Shown one piece after another: positions 39,174 through 47,326 of a DNA stretch of 64,000 bases. The stretch is taken from NCBI GenBank assembly GCA_013824165.1, contig PNNH01000018.1:27299-91298 (forward strand), in the 5' to 3' direction. The translations under genes and the position numbers were made by a program. This DNA is from Methylibium sp. (GTDB lineage: Bacteria > Pseudomonadota > Gammaproteobacteria > Burkholderiales > Burkholderiaceae_C). The notes below the pieces were generated by a model. The model did not search any database and was not told where the DNA came from. It saw only the letters and a program-made list of their open reading frames with translations. Each line of letters starts with the position of its first letter. The stretch's first letter is position 1.

Positions 39174-39203
39174 GGCCTCGCTTCGGCGAGGCCTTTTCTT
39201 TTT
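39174..39203 (+). terminator. Intrinsic terminator after the TRAP binding-protein gene
   Basis: GGCCTCGC (39174-39181), loop TTCG, GCGAGGCC (39186-39193), then TTTTCTTTTTT: a textbook rho-independent terminator. A second hairpin, GCGGGGC/GCCCCGC at 39141-39160, precedes it without a T-run. Confidence 0.92.
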
Positions 39204-39406
39204 TGCGCTCCGTAATGCCAGCGGGCAAGAGGGCATCAGGGCGGCTCCGGATTCCGATGTCCGCGCTGGCGAAGCTCGCGTGCGTCGCTCGCAACCGCCG
39301 CTGATTGCCGTGCGAGGCCGGTCGTTGCCGGCGTCAATAGATCGACAGGCGGGGCGCTGGCCTGGCTGGCGAAAACGGTGCTGCTGCCAAGCAGGCAGCG
39401 TCCAAC
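39204..39406. other. Non-coding spacer between convergent TRAP genes
   Basis: The 370-bp gap between the TRAP binding-protein gene and the permease gene holds the two terminators listed separately. The roughly 200 bases between them show no credible gene, promoter or RNA that I can recognise. Confidence 0.5.
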
Positions 39407-39445
39407 GAAAAAGCGCCGAGTCCCCGTTGCTTGGGGCTCGGCGCT
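39407..39445 (-). terminator. Intrinsic terminator after dctM-type gene
   Basis: On the minus strand AGCGCCGAG pairs with CTCGGCGCT (39437-39445 and 39412-39420), extended inward by a CCCC/GGGG block, and is followed by TTTTTCG. It lies about 55 nt after the stop of the large permease gene. Confidence 0.88.
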
Positions 39446-39499
39446 CGCCAGTCAGGCATCGAGCGCTGCGCGATCAAGCGCGCAGCGCGCTGAGGAATG

Positions 39500-41341
39500 C
39501 TACTTCTTGGCTTTGTCTTCCTTCACGGCTTCGAGCAGGCCCTTCATCGGGTCGTACTCGCTGGCCGCTGCTGCGGGCTCCGCCGGCGGTGCCAGCGGGT
39601 CACTGGTCGACGGAGCTGAGCCCGCGTCCTGCGGCATTGGCACAGCCGGCTCTGCGCTGTCGCGGCCGCCCATGTTCTCGAGTTGCTCCAGCACGGAAGC
39701 ATCGTCGAGCTTCTGGGTCTGCGTGAGACCACCGATCACCAGCTCGGGCTTGGCAATGATGACGCCCACCATGATCAGCTGCAGGATGATGAAAGCGATC
39801 GAGCCTTTGTAGATCTGCGCCGTCGTGACGGCAGGGATCGTCTTGCCGGTGACACGGTCCTTGTAGTCCTTCTTTGGTGCCACGCTGCGCAGATAGAACA
39901 GCGCGAAGCCGAAGGGCGGTGTCAGGAAAGAGGTCTGCAGGTTCATTGCGACGATCACACCGAACCAGATCATCACCGCGTCCGGCGGCACGCCGGGCAG
40001 CATGGCGGGCAGCAGCTTCTCGGCGACCGGCGCAATCATCGGAATCACGATGAAGGCGATCTCGAAGAAGTCGATGAACATGCCGAGGATGAAGATCAGC
40101 AGGTTGACGATGATCAGGAAGCCCAGTGCGCCGCCAGGCAAGGACTTGAACAGGCTCTCCACCCAGAAGTGTCCGTCGGCCGCATTGAAGGTGAAGCTGA
40201 AGACGGTCGAGCCGATCAGGATGAACATCACAAAGCACGAGAGCCGTGCCGTGCTGTCCAGCGCTTGATTCAGCGCCTTGAAGGGCATGCGGCGGCGTGC
40301 GAGAGCCATCAGCAGTGCGCCCACAGCGCCCATCGCGCCGCCCTCGGTCGGCGTGGCCACGCCGAGGAAGATCGTGCCCAAGACCAGGAAGATCAGCACC
40401 AGCGGCGGGATCAGCACAAAGGTCACGCGCTCTGCTAGCTTGGACAGCAGGCCCATGCCTGTGACCTTGTTGATGATGGCCAGACCCAGCGCCAGGAAGG
40501 AGGCGACCGTCATCGAGCTGATGAAGATCTCGTCATTGGGCGCTGCATTGGGGCGCTCAAGCCACTGCTTGAGCAGTGAGTCGTGAACGGTCGACCACGC
40601 CCAGCCGGCTGCAGCCGCAATCAGCAGCAGCACCAGCAGGGACTTGTGACCGCTGGCGCCACTCGTCTCACGATAGATGCGCGCTTCAACGGGCAGGGCA
40701 GGGACCCAGGTCGGGCGCACGAAGGCGACGACGGCGATGAAGGCGAGATACAGGCCCACCAACAGCAAGCCCGGCAGCAGTGCGCCGGCATACATATCGC
40801 CCACCGAGCGGCCCAGCTGGTCGGCGAGGACGATCAGGACCAGGGATGGCGGAATCGCCTGGGCCAGCGTGCCTGAAGCGGTGATCGCACCCGTCGCAAT
40901 GGTGCGGTTGTAGCCGTAGCGCAGCATGATGGGCAGGGAGATCAGGCCCATCGAAATCACGGCCGCAGCCACCACGCCGGTGGTCGCTGCCAGCAAGGCG
41001 CCAACCAGGATCACGGCAATCGCAAGGCCGCCCCGGATCGGGCCGAACACCTGCCCAACCGTCTCAAGCAGATCCTCCGCCATCCCGGATCGCTCCAGGA
41101 TGATGCCCATGAAGGTGAAAAAGGGAATGGCCAGCAAGGTGTCGTTCGACATGATGTTGAAGACACGCAGCGGCAGCGCTCCAAACATGTTCGACGGGAA
41201 GAGTCCGACTTCGATGCCAATGGCACCAAAGAGCAGGCCGGTGGCAGCGAGTCCGAAGGCGACCGGGATGCCGGCGAGCAGCATCACGAGGAGGCCGGCG
41301 AACAGCAGCGGTACAAAGTTTTCAGCGATGAAGGCAGCCAT
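39500..41341 (-). CDS. TRAP transporter large permease subunit (DctM type)
   Basis: 613 aa integral inner-membrane protein, the ion-coupled channel of the TRAP system. Helical content is high, with conserved segments VALLLAGIPVAFGLAATGLL-like near the N-terminus, ILERSGMAEDLLETVGQVFGPIRGGLAIAVILVGALLAATTGVVAA, and ATGAITASGTLAQAIPPSLVLIVLADQ. It is longer than the roughly 430 residues of common DctM proteins: a central insertion adds extra helices (about residues 225-330), and the last 60 residues form a Pro/Ala-rich cytoplasmic-type tail. It begins 9 bp after the small permease gene and converges on the binding-protein gene. Confidence 0.9.
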   Translation of the reverse strand: MAAFIAENFVPLLFAGLLVMLLAGIPVAFGLAATGLLFGAIGIEVGLFPSNMFGALPLRVFNIMSNDTLLAIPFFTFMGIILERSGMAEDLLETVGQVFGPIRGGLAIAVILVGALLAATTGVVAAAVISMGLISLPIMLRYGYNRTIATGAITASGTLAQAIPPSLVLIVLADQLGRSVGDMYAGALLPGLLLVGLYLAFIAVVAFVRPTWVPALPVEARIYRETSGASGHKSLLVLLLIAAAAGWAWSTVHDSLLKQWLERPNAAPNDEIFISSMTVASFLALGLAIINKVTGMGLLSKLAERVTFVLIPPLVLIFLVLGTIFLGVATPTEGGAMGAVGALLMALARRRMPFKALNQALDSTARLSCFVMFILIGSTVFSFTFNAADGHFWVESLFKSLPGGALGFLIIVNLLIFILGMFIDFFEIAFIVIPMIAPVAEKLLPAMLPGVPPDAVMIWFGVIVAMNLQTSFLTPPFGFALFYLRSVAPKKDYKDRVTGKTIPAVTTAQIYKGSIAFIILQLIMVGVIIAKPELVIGGLTQTQKLDDASVLEQLENMGGRDSAEPAVPMPQDAGSAPSTSDPLAPPAEPAAAASEYDPMKGLLEAVKEDKAKK

Positions 41342-41350
41342 GTCCGACTC

Positions 41351-41968
41351 TCAGCGTGCGTTGTTCTTGGATTTCGCGGCTTCTTCAGCCGCTGCCTGCG
41401 CCTGCAGCTCCTCGAGCAGGAGCTCCTCCGCACTCTTCTCTTGCTCCAGCGGGAAGGGCTCGCTGCGGTGGCCGGTCAGATAGGCCACGCGCTTGATCAA
41501 CTCGGAGACCGCCTGCAAGGCCAGCAAGGCAAAGCCGACCGGCAACAGCAGCAGAACCGGCCAGCGAATCAGACCGCCGGCATTGGAGCTGACCTCTCCC
41601 GAAACCCAGGCGCGATGGAACAGCGGCCAGCCCAGGTCAACCATGATCCAGCACAGCGGGAAGATCACCAGGACGATGCCCAGCATGTCGATGATCGTGT
41701 TGGTACGCACCGACAGGCGCGAGGACACGAAGTCGATGCGGACGTGGGCGTTCTTCAGGAACACATAACCCGCGCCGAGCATGAAGACTGCGGCAAACAG
41801 GTACCACTGAATCTCGAGGTAGGCGTTCGAACTGATGTTGAAAGCCTTGCGCACGATGGCGTTGCCGGCACTGATCAGCACAGCGGCCAGGATCAGCCAG
41901 CGCACGGACGCACCGGCGAACTCGCCGATACGGTCGATGCCTTTGGAGAGGGAGAGAAGGGCTTGCAC
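41351..41968 (-). CDS. TRAP transporter small permease subunit (DctQ type)
   Basis: 205 aa from the GTG at 41968, chosen because AGAGGA lies 6 nt upstream; an ATG-like start 18 codons further up (position 42022) lacks a ribosome site. Four predicted helices with the DctQ hallmarks NISSNAYLEIQWYLFAAVFMLGAGYVFLKNAHVRIDF (quinone-like loop) and a final hydrophobic segment VLLLLPVGFALLALQAVSELI. The C-terminal 35 residues are an acidic predicted coiled coil (EQEKSAEELLLEELQAQ). Together with the DctM-type subunit, 9 bp downstream, it forms the membrane part of the TRAP importer. Confidence 0.88.
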   Translation of the reverse strand: MQALLSLSKGIDRIGEFAGASVRWLILAAVLISAGNAIVRKAFNISSNAYLEIQWYLFAAVFMLGAGYVFLKNAHVRIDFVSSRLSVRTNTIIDMLGIVLVIFPLCWIMVDLGWPLFHRAWVSGEVSSNAGGLIRWPVLLLLPVGFALLALQAVSELIKRVAYLTGHRSEPFPLEQEKSAEELLLEELQAQAAAEEAAKSKNNAR

Positions 41969-42142
41969 GGTGATCCTCTTGTTGTGGTCTTCCAAAGCCG
42001 CCGGTGCAGCGGTCCGCGCCACTTGTCCAGTGGCGATCGCATTCTAGGAGTGCGGTGCCTACGCCGGGCCTGGGGCAAGCACTGCATGCCAGCCAGCGGA
42101 GGCTGAGCGCACTGTAGGCCCGCTTGCTGAACAAGAACTGAA

Positions 42143-42162
42143 AGCGCCCGGATAGGGGCGCT
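42143..42162 (-). terminator. Intrinsic terminator after the TIGR01244 gene
   Basis: On the minus strand AGCGCCC pairs with GGGCGCT (7-bp stem, 6-nt loop), followed by a TTTCAGTTCTT tail. It lies 6 nt after the stop of the TIGR01244 gene. Confidence 0.75.
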
Positions 42163-42167
42163 CACGT

Positions 42168-42506
42168 TCAAGTCTGTGAGGCTTGATAAAGCCGGGCCGA
42201 ACGTGCGCCGGAGCGGCAGAAGGCAAGAATGGGGCGGGGCAGCGACTGCAGCAGTTCGCCGAATGCAGCGATCTGCTCAGGCGATTGGAACGCGCCGCTG
42301 ACCGGCAGGTATCGGTATTCCAGCCCTGCCACGCGGCAGGCGGCCTCAACCGCCGCGCTGAGCGGCTGCTCTGGCCCGCCTTCGAGATCGGGCCGGTTGT
42401 TGATGACGCTCTTGAAGCCCGCCGCTGCCACCTGGCTCATATCCAGTGGACCCAGCTGCGGTGCAACGCAGAGCTCAGCGGCGATGGGTTGAATCGGCAG
42501 GCTCAT
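42168..42506 (-). CDS. TIGR01244 family sulfur transferase/phosphatase-like protein
   Basis: 112 aa small cytoplasmic protein of the TIGR01244/DUF442 family, related to protein-tyrosine-phosphatase-like domains. The active-site loop is FCRSGARSARLY with Cys97, and an N-terminal FKSVINNRPDLEGGPEQP segment is typical. Family members occur alone or fused to sulfur-metabolism enzymes (persulfide dioxygenases, rhodaneses), which suggests a role in sulfur or sulfide handling, but no substrate is known. The gene overlaps yqeY by 4 bp (ATGA), implying coupling. Confidence 0.85.
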   Translation of the reverse strand: MSLPIQPIAAELCVAPQLGPLDMSQVAAAGFKSVINNRPDLEGGPEQPLSAAVEAACRVAGLEYRYLPVSGAFQSPEQIAAFGELLQSLPRPILAFCRSGARSARLYQASQT

Positions 42507-42949
42507 TTGACGAGAGCCGCTTTCACCGCCGCAGAAACCAAGCCCATGTCAGCCTTGCCCGCCAGCTTGGACTTGACCGCCCCCATCACCTTGCCCATGT
42601 CACCAGGGCCGCTGGCGCCCAAGTCGGCAACGATGGCGCCCACTTCTGCGGCGATCTCATCGGCGCTGAGGCGCTGCGGCAGGTAGACCTCAAGCACCTG
42701 CAGTTCGGCGGTTTCCTTGTCGGCCAGATCATTCCGGCCGGCAGCCGTGAACTGCGAGATCGAGTCCTTGCGCTGCTTGATCAGCTTGTCGACGATGGCA
42801 ACCAGCGCCGCATCGTCAACGACCACGCGCTCGTCCACTTCTTTCTGCTTCACCGCAGCAAGCAACATGCGGATGGTGGACAGCCGCTCGCTGTCCTTGG
42901 CCCGCATCGCGCTCTTCATGTCTTCGGTGATCTGGTCCTTCAGGCTCAT
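42503..42949 (-). CDS. yqeY: GatB/YqeY domain-containing protein
   Basis: 148 aa from the ATG at 42949, preceded by AGGA 9 nt upstream. The protein is a stand-alone YqeY domain: MSLKDQITEDMKSAMRAKDSERLSTIRMLLAAVKQKEVD at the N-terminus and LPQRLSADEIAAEV, GPGDMGKVMGAVKSKLAGKADMGLVS at the C-terminus, the tRNA-binding tail-like fold also found in GatB. Its function is unclear. It follows rpsU, from which the intrinsic terminator at 43019-43049 separates it. Confidence 0.92.
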   Translation of the reverse strand: MSLKDQITEDMKSAMRAKDSERLSTIRMLLAAVKQKEVDERVVVDDAALVAIVDKLIKQRKDSISQFTAAGRNDLADKETAELQVLEVYLPQRLSADEIAAEVGAIVADLGASGPGDMGKVMGAVKSKLAGKADMGLVSAAVKAALVK

Positions 42950-43013
42950 GGCATTTCCTGTTCTAGCGGGGACGATGCGGTCTGCGGTGAGGCTCACGCA
43001 TTCCGTGCCCCAA

Positions 43014-43049
43014 TTGAAAAAGCCCGCTACAGCGTCCTGGGCGGGCTTT
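43014..43049 (-). terminator. Intrinsic terminator between rpsU and yqeY
   Basis: On the minus strand AAAGCCCGC (43041-43049) pairs with GCGGGCTTT (43019-43027) around a 13-nt loop, and is followed by TTCAATTG. It lies about 57 nt after the rpsU stop and before yqeY, so it probably lets S21 be made in excess. Confidence 0.85.
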
Positions 43050-43105
43050 GATCGAGGGTTCGCATCGTTCTAGACGGGCGCGAACCCCGGCTGCGCTGAT
43101 GAGGA

Positions 43106-43318
43106 TCAGTACAGCTTCTTCGGCAGCTGCATGCTGCGCACGCGCTTGTAATGACGCTTGACGGCCGCAGCCTTCTTACGCTTGCGCTCAGCCGTGGGCT
43201 TCTCGTAGAACTCGCGGGCGCGCAAGTCGGTCAGCAGGCCGAGTTTTTCGATAGTACGCTTGAAGCGGCGCAGGGCCACGTCGAACGGCTCATTCTCTTT
43301 GACGCGAATGGTGGTCAT
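43106..43318 (-). CDS. rpsU: 30S ribosomal protein S21
   Basis: 70 aa, strongly basic, full length. The sequence begins [29 protein letters not shown] and ends with [13 protein letters not shown], typical of S21. S21 sits near the 3' end of 16S rRNA and helps initiation at natural mRNAs. It is served by a near-consensus promoter 144 nt upstream (43462-43489), which leaves a leader of about 137 nt, and is followed by an intrinsic terminator. Confidence 0.97.
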
Positions 43319-43461
43319 GAAACAGGGGTTCCTTCAATATGCGCTCGGTGTTCGCCAGGCTCGTGATCCGCAAGGATCGCAAGATCTGAAACGGAGTATC
43401 CGGAGTCCGCTATCAATACTGACGCGAATCGACGCGCAGGGGTTTGCCAGCAAAGACAGCG

Positions 43462-43489
43462 ATTATAGCCAGAGATTTGGCTGCTGCAA
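43462..43489 (-). promoter_or_regulatory. Sigma-70 type promoter for rpsU
   Basis: TTGCAG (43484-43489) and a perfect TATAAT (43462-43467), spaced by 16 nt, on the minus strand. Transcription would start near 43455, giving a 5' leader of about 137 nt before the rpsU ATG at 43318. No strong hairpin is obvious in the leader. Confidence 0.72.
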
Positions 43490-43501
43490 AGCATGTTGAT
43501 C

Positions 43502-44710
43502 TCAGCGTGCGCTGGCACTGACTGCGCGTGCGCAAGCGGCTGCGCTCGCCCACGCCCATTGGAAGTTGTAGCCGCCAAGCCAGCCGGTGACGTCCACCAC
43601 CTCACCAATGAAGTGCAGCCCAGGTACGAGCAGGCTTTCCATGCTCTGGGAGCTGAGATGCTTCGTATCGATGCCGCCACGCATCACTTCCGCCTTTCGC
43701 CAGCCTTCACTCCCGTCAGGCAGCAGTTCCCACTGCTGAATCTGGCTGGCAAGCAGGTTCAAGTCCTTGTCCTTGCACTCGGCCATGGCGCGCGCCGGGT
43801 CGATGCCAAGGCGCCCCAGCCAGGCCTTTGCCAGCCGAGCAGGCAGCCTGGCCGTGAGTTCGGTGTCGAGCTGACGCTTGGAGCCTTGCTTTGCAGCACG
43901 CAAATCGTCAGCGAGATTGGCCTCAGGCAGCAGGTTGATCCTGAGCGGTTGCCCGTCAAGCCAGTAGCTGGAGATTTGCAGGATTGCCGGCCCGCTCAAG
44001 CCGCGGTGCGTGAAGAGCAGGTCCTCCGAAAACTGGCCGCGAAGCTTGCCGCTGCCGGTGCTGACTGAGACCGGCAGCGAAAGCCCTGCGAGTTCCGCAA
44101 ACGGCGCCCAGGTGTCAGGTGCGAAGGTCAAGGGCACAAGGGCAGGGCGCGGCTCGACGATGCGATGGCCAAGGCGCTTGGCCAGGCGCAGGCCCCAATC
44201 GCTGGCGCCGATCTTTGGAATGGACAGGCCACCGGTGGCGATGGCCACCTGCTTGGCCTTGACGGCACCCCGGCTGGTATCGAGCTCAAAGCCTTGCTCG
44301 ACAGGGCGCAAATCGGCGACCGTGCAGGGTTGCCAACGCTGAACCTGGCCCGCATCACACTCGCGCAGCAGCATTTGAATGATCAGCTCGCTCGACTCAT
44401 CGCAAAACAGCTGGCCCTTGTGCTTCTCGTGGAACGCAATGCCATGGGCTTTGACCAGCGCTATGAAGTCTTGCGAGGGGTAGCGCGCCAGCGCTGAACG
44501 ACAGAACGCGGGGTTCTCTGAAAGGAAATTGGCCGGCCCGACATCGCGATTGGTGAAATTGCACCGGCCGCCGCCCGAGATGCGGATCTTTTCAGCCACC
44601 CGCTCCGAGTGATCGATCAGCAAGACGGAGAGGCCGCGCTGGCCTGCAAGGCCTGCGCAGAACAGGCCGGCCGCACCGGCGCCAACCACCACCAAGTCGA
44701 ATTCATGCAT
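43502..44710 (-). CDS. BaiN/YhiN family NAD(P)/FAD-dependent oxidoreductase
   Basis: 402 aa HI0933/YhiN-type flavoprotein. The FAD-binding VVVGAGAAGLFCAGLAGQRGLSVLLIDHS is at the N-terminus, followed by ISGGGRCNFTNRDVGPANFLS, the family signature. The C-terminal GLHFIGEVVDVTGWLGGYNFQWAWASAAACARAV closes the FAD site. Related enzymes include BaiN of gut clostridia, but the activity in proteobacteria is not known. It is 15 bp downstream of the osmC gene on the same strand and reads toward rpsU. Confidence 0.9.
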   Translation of the reverse strand: MHEFDLVVVGAGAAGLFCAGLAGQRGLSVLLIDHSERVAEKIRISGGGRCNFTNRDVGPANFLSENPAFCRSALARYPSQDFIALVKAHGIAFHEKHKGQLFCDESSELIIQMLLRECDAGQVQRWQPCTVADLRPVEQGFELDTSRGAVKAKQVAIATGGLSIPKIGASDWGLRLAKRLGHRIVEPRPALVPLTFAPDTWAPFAELAGLSLPVSVSTGSGKLRGQFSEDLLFTHRGLSGPAILQISSYWLDGQPLRINLLPEANLADDLRAAKQGSKRQLDTELTARLPARLAKAWLGRLGIDPARAMAECKDKDLNLLASQIQQWELLPDGSEGWRKAEVMRGGIDTKHLSSQSMESLLVPGLHFIGEVVDVTGWLGGYNFQWAWASAAACARAVSASAR

Positions 44711-44725
44711 CCGCTGCTGGCCCGC

Positions 44726-45172
44726 TTATTTCAGTTTCAGCCCGTTGCAGTCGAGCACCGAGACCTCAATCGCGATGCCCTGCCCAACGCTCTGGGTGAC
44801 GGTACAGAATTCCTCGAACTGAGCCAGGACGCGGTCGAGATGTTCCAGGCTAGCCGCGGCGACACCCACAGTCAGGCGGGCCTCCATGCGCAGCACGCGC
44901 AGCCTGCCCTCTGCATTGCGGCCAACCGTGGCTTCAACTTCACAACTCAGCGGTTCAGGCTTCTGCTTGAACTTGCGCAGTGCAAACAGCAGTGAGTCAC
45001 TGAGGCAATTGCCCACAGCCGCTGCCAGCAGCTGAACCGGCGATGGCCCCAGGCCTTGGCCGAGCGGCGGCGGTTCATCGCTCAACAGGCTGGGCACGGA
45101 TGAGCCGAAGCTGTTTTCGAACTGATAGTCAGCCTGCTGGCGCAAAACGACTTTGACGGGCTGATCGGCCAT
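44726..45172 (-). CDS. OsmC family protein
   Basis: 148 aa single-domain protein of the OsmC/Ohr superfamily. The two redox cysteines expected of the family appear in AVGNCLSDSLLFAL and EEFCTVTQSV, so peroxide- or persulfide-reducing activity is plausible. The LLSDEPPPLGQGLGPSPVQLLAAAVG segment is common to the OsmC group with cytoplasmic location. It precedes the BaiN/YhiN gene by 15 bp. The 282-bp divergent spacer to the GGDEF gene has no convincing promoter that I can see. Confidence 0.85.
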   Translation of the reverse strand: MADQPVKVVLRQQADYQFENSFGSSVPSLLSDEPPPLGQGLGPSPVQLLAAAVGNCLSDSLLFALRKFKQKPEPLSCEVEATVGRNAEGRLRVLRMEARLTVGVAAASLEHLDRVLAQFEEFCTVTQSVGQGIAIEVSVLDCNGLKLK

Positions 45173-45454
45173 GCTGACTCCTGGCTAGATGGTCCTGCAT
45201 TGTAGGAGCCGCAACACCTGCCCCATGGCGTGAAGCACCCCAGGCATCGAAGCGTCATGGCAAGCCGTGGGCTCGCGCTTGATGTGCTGCTTTTCTGGTT
45301 ACCATGACTCCCGAGTCGGGTTCAGTCACTCCAAACATGGGGGGTGCAGCTATTGCCTACTCGACCCCTTGCCCTGAAGATCGCCTGAATCGGCAGCGGG
45401 TCTGCCCCTGTGCCTATTGCGCCGTCCCGATTGCCGCCAAACAAGCCTCAGCCC

Positions 45455-46486
45455 ATGGATCACCCCAACGGTCACAACTCGAACGACAACGCTTCAGGGC
45501 TGGACCCGCAAGGCTGGCTTGGGCAGTTGCAGTTGCCCGCGCCCGAGCTGGCCCGGCTGATGATGGCACTTGCAGAGCCATTGGGCGTCTTCGGCGCCGT
45601 CAAATCACTGGCGAATGGGCGCTATGTCCATGCCAGTGAGGGCATGGCCATGCTTTTTGATCGTGGCGAGTTGGGCATCGCCGGCGCCACGGATGCCGAC
45701 CTGATGCGGCCGGACGAAGTGATCGCGATGCGCCGCGTGGAGCAATCGGTGATGGCGCAGCGCGCCGTGGTGGTCAGCGAGCACAAGCTCGAGTTCAACG
45801 GACGGCGCCGCGAGTTCACGGTCACACGCTCACCGCTGGGGCCGGACCACCTGCTGGCCATGTGGCAGGAACGCACCGAGGAACGCCACCGCGAAGTGCA
45901 TCTGCAACGCGCCTTGAACCAGATCGAGCAGCAGCAGAAGACCTTGGAACAGGTGCGGCGCGAAATGCAGCTGGGCAGCGGGCGTGATGATGTTTCCGGC
46001 CTCTACATGAAGGCCCAGTTTGATGACCAGTTGCTCAGGGAAATCGATCTTTCAACCCGAGAGCATCGGGAGTTCGCACTGGTGCTGATTTCGCTCGACC
46101 CGGCGCCCGCCACCGTGCAGTCGCTGGGTGCCGAAGCGCAGTTGCGGATGCTGGAAGGCCTAGGCCGCATGTTGCGCGCCAACACGCGCGCGATGGATGC
46201 GGCCTGCCGGATTGGCGAGCAGACCTTCGCGGTGCTGCTGTCCGGAGTCGGGCTGGCGACAGCCCATGCCCGTATGGAGCAATTGCGCCGACAGTGCAAT
46301 GCGCAGATCGTGGTCTTGAATGGCTCGGATCTGGGGATGTCGCTGTCCATGGGCGTTTCCAGCTTCCCCCATACGGCTTCGCGGCAAGACGAATTGTTGG
46401 CCGCCAGCGAGACCGCAGTCCAGGAAGCTCAGCGTCGCGGCGGCAACCAAGTGGTGCTGGCGCCAATCCCCTTCGGCATTCCCTGA
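45455..46486 (+). CDS. PAS-like and degenerate GGDEF domain protein
   Basis: 343 aa from the ATG at 45455 (a GTG 15 codons upstream is also possible; neither has a clear ribosome site). Residues about 38-140 look like a PAS sensor (LGVFGAVKSLANGRYVHAS). A Gln-rich coiled coil follows (about 145-172, LNQIEQQQKTLEQVRRE), then a GGDEF domain (180-340). The signature loop reads GEQTF (254-258) in place of GGDEF, so two catalytic acids are lost. The inhibitory c-di-GMP-binding site RxxD is kept as RAMD (245-248), with the correct 5-residue spacing. A c-di-GMP receptor without cyclase activity is therefore likely. No membrane segment or EAL domain is seen. Confidence 0.85.
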   Translation: MDHPNGHNSNDNASGLDPQGWLGQLQLPAPELARLMMALAEPLGVFGAVKSLANGRYVHASEGMAMLFDRGELGIAGATDADLMRPDEVIAMRRVEQSVMAQRAVVVSEHKLEFNGRRREFTVTRSPLGPDHLLAMWQERTEERHREVHLQRALNQIEQQQKTLEQVRREMQLGSGRDDVSGLYMKAQFDDQLLREIDLSTREHREFALVLISLDPAPATVQSLGAEAQLRMLEGLGRMLRANTRAMDAACRIGEQTFAVLLSGVGLATAHARMEQLRRQCNAQIVVLNGSDLGMSLSMGVSSFPHTASRQDELLAASETAVQEAQRRGGNQVVLAPIPFGIP

Positions 46487-46507
46487 GCGGCCGGCTGTCG
46501 CGGCCTG

Positions 46508-47323
46508 TCAGCCGCGCAAGCCCTTGTAGAGCATGTAGGCTGCCAACGCGAACAGCAGGTAGGCGAACGCGCGCTTGAGTTGGCGGACGTTCATCGCATG
46601 CGCCGCCCGGGCACCCAGCGGGGCCATGGTGACACTGGCTGCAGCAATCACCAGCAGCGCCGGAATGAACAGGTAGCCGAAGGCGCCGGGCAGCGCAGGG
46701 GGGACATTCCATCCACCGACCACATAGCCGATGGTGTTGGCCAGGGCGATCGGAAAGCCGAGGGCTGCGCTGGTGGCCACGGCGTTGTGCATCGGCACAT
46801 TGCACCAGGTCATAAACGGCACGGAGACGAATCCGCCACCCGCACCAACCAGACCCGACAAGAGGCCGATGCCGGCGCCGGCGCCGACTTGCCCGGCTGC
46901 ACCGGGCATCTGGCGGCTCGGCTTGGGCTTCTTGTCCAGCAGCATCTGGAAGGCCGAGAAGCCCACGAACGCCGCGAAGAAAAGCGCCAGCCACGAGCCC
47001 TTCAGCAAGGCAAAGATGCCGGCGCCAGCTGTCAAACCCCCAAGCAGAATGCCTGGCGCCAGGCCGCGCACGAGATCCCAACGAACGGCGCCGCGCTTGT
47101 GGTGCGCGCGCACGCTCGAGATCGAGGTGAACATGATCGTTGCCATCGATGTGGCGATGGCCATCTTCACCGCCATGTCCGCGCTGACGCCGCGCTGCGA
47201 GATCATCCAGGTCAGGAACGGCACCATCAGCATGCCCCCGCCGATGCCGAGCAGGCCGGCCAGGAAGCCTGAGCACAGGCCCAGGACCAGCAATTCGGCG
47301 AGGAACAGGGGATCAAGGCTCAT
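46508..47323 (-). CDS. TauE/SafE family sulfite exporter-like permease
   Basis: 271 aa, about eight predicted helices, with the TauE/SafE repeats GLCSGFLAGLLGIGGGMLMVPFL and GLVGAGGGFVSVPFMTWCNVPMHNAVATSAALGFPIALANTIGYV. Members move sulfite, sulfoacetate or other anions across the inner membrane. The substrate is not determined. The start lies 3 bp after the EVE-domain gene, so they are probably co-transcribed. Confidence 0.87.
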   Translation of the reverse strand: MSLDPLFLAELLVLGLCSGFLAGLLGIGGGMLMVPFLTWMISQRGVSADMAVKMAIATSMATIMFTSISSVRAHHKRGAVRWDLVRGLAPGILLGGLTAGAGIFALLKGSWLALFFAAFVGFSAFQMLLDKKPKPSRQMPGAAGQVGAGAGIGLLSGLVGAGGGFVSVPFMTWCNVPMHNAVATSAALGFPIALANTIGYVVGGWNVPPALPGAFGYLFIPALLVIAAASVTMAPLGARAAHAMNVRQLKRAFAYLLFALAAYMLYKGLRG

Positions 47324-47326
47324 GGT

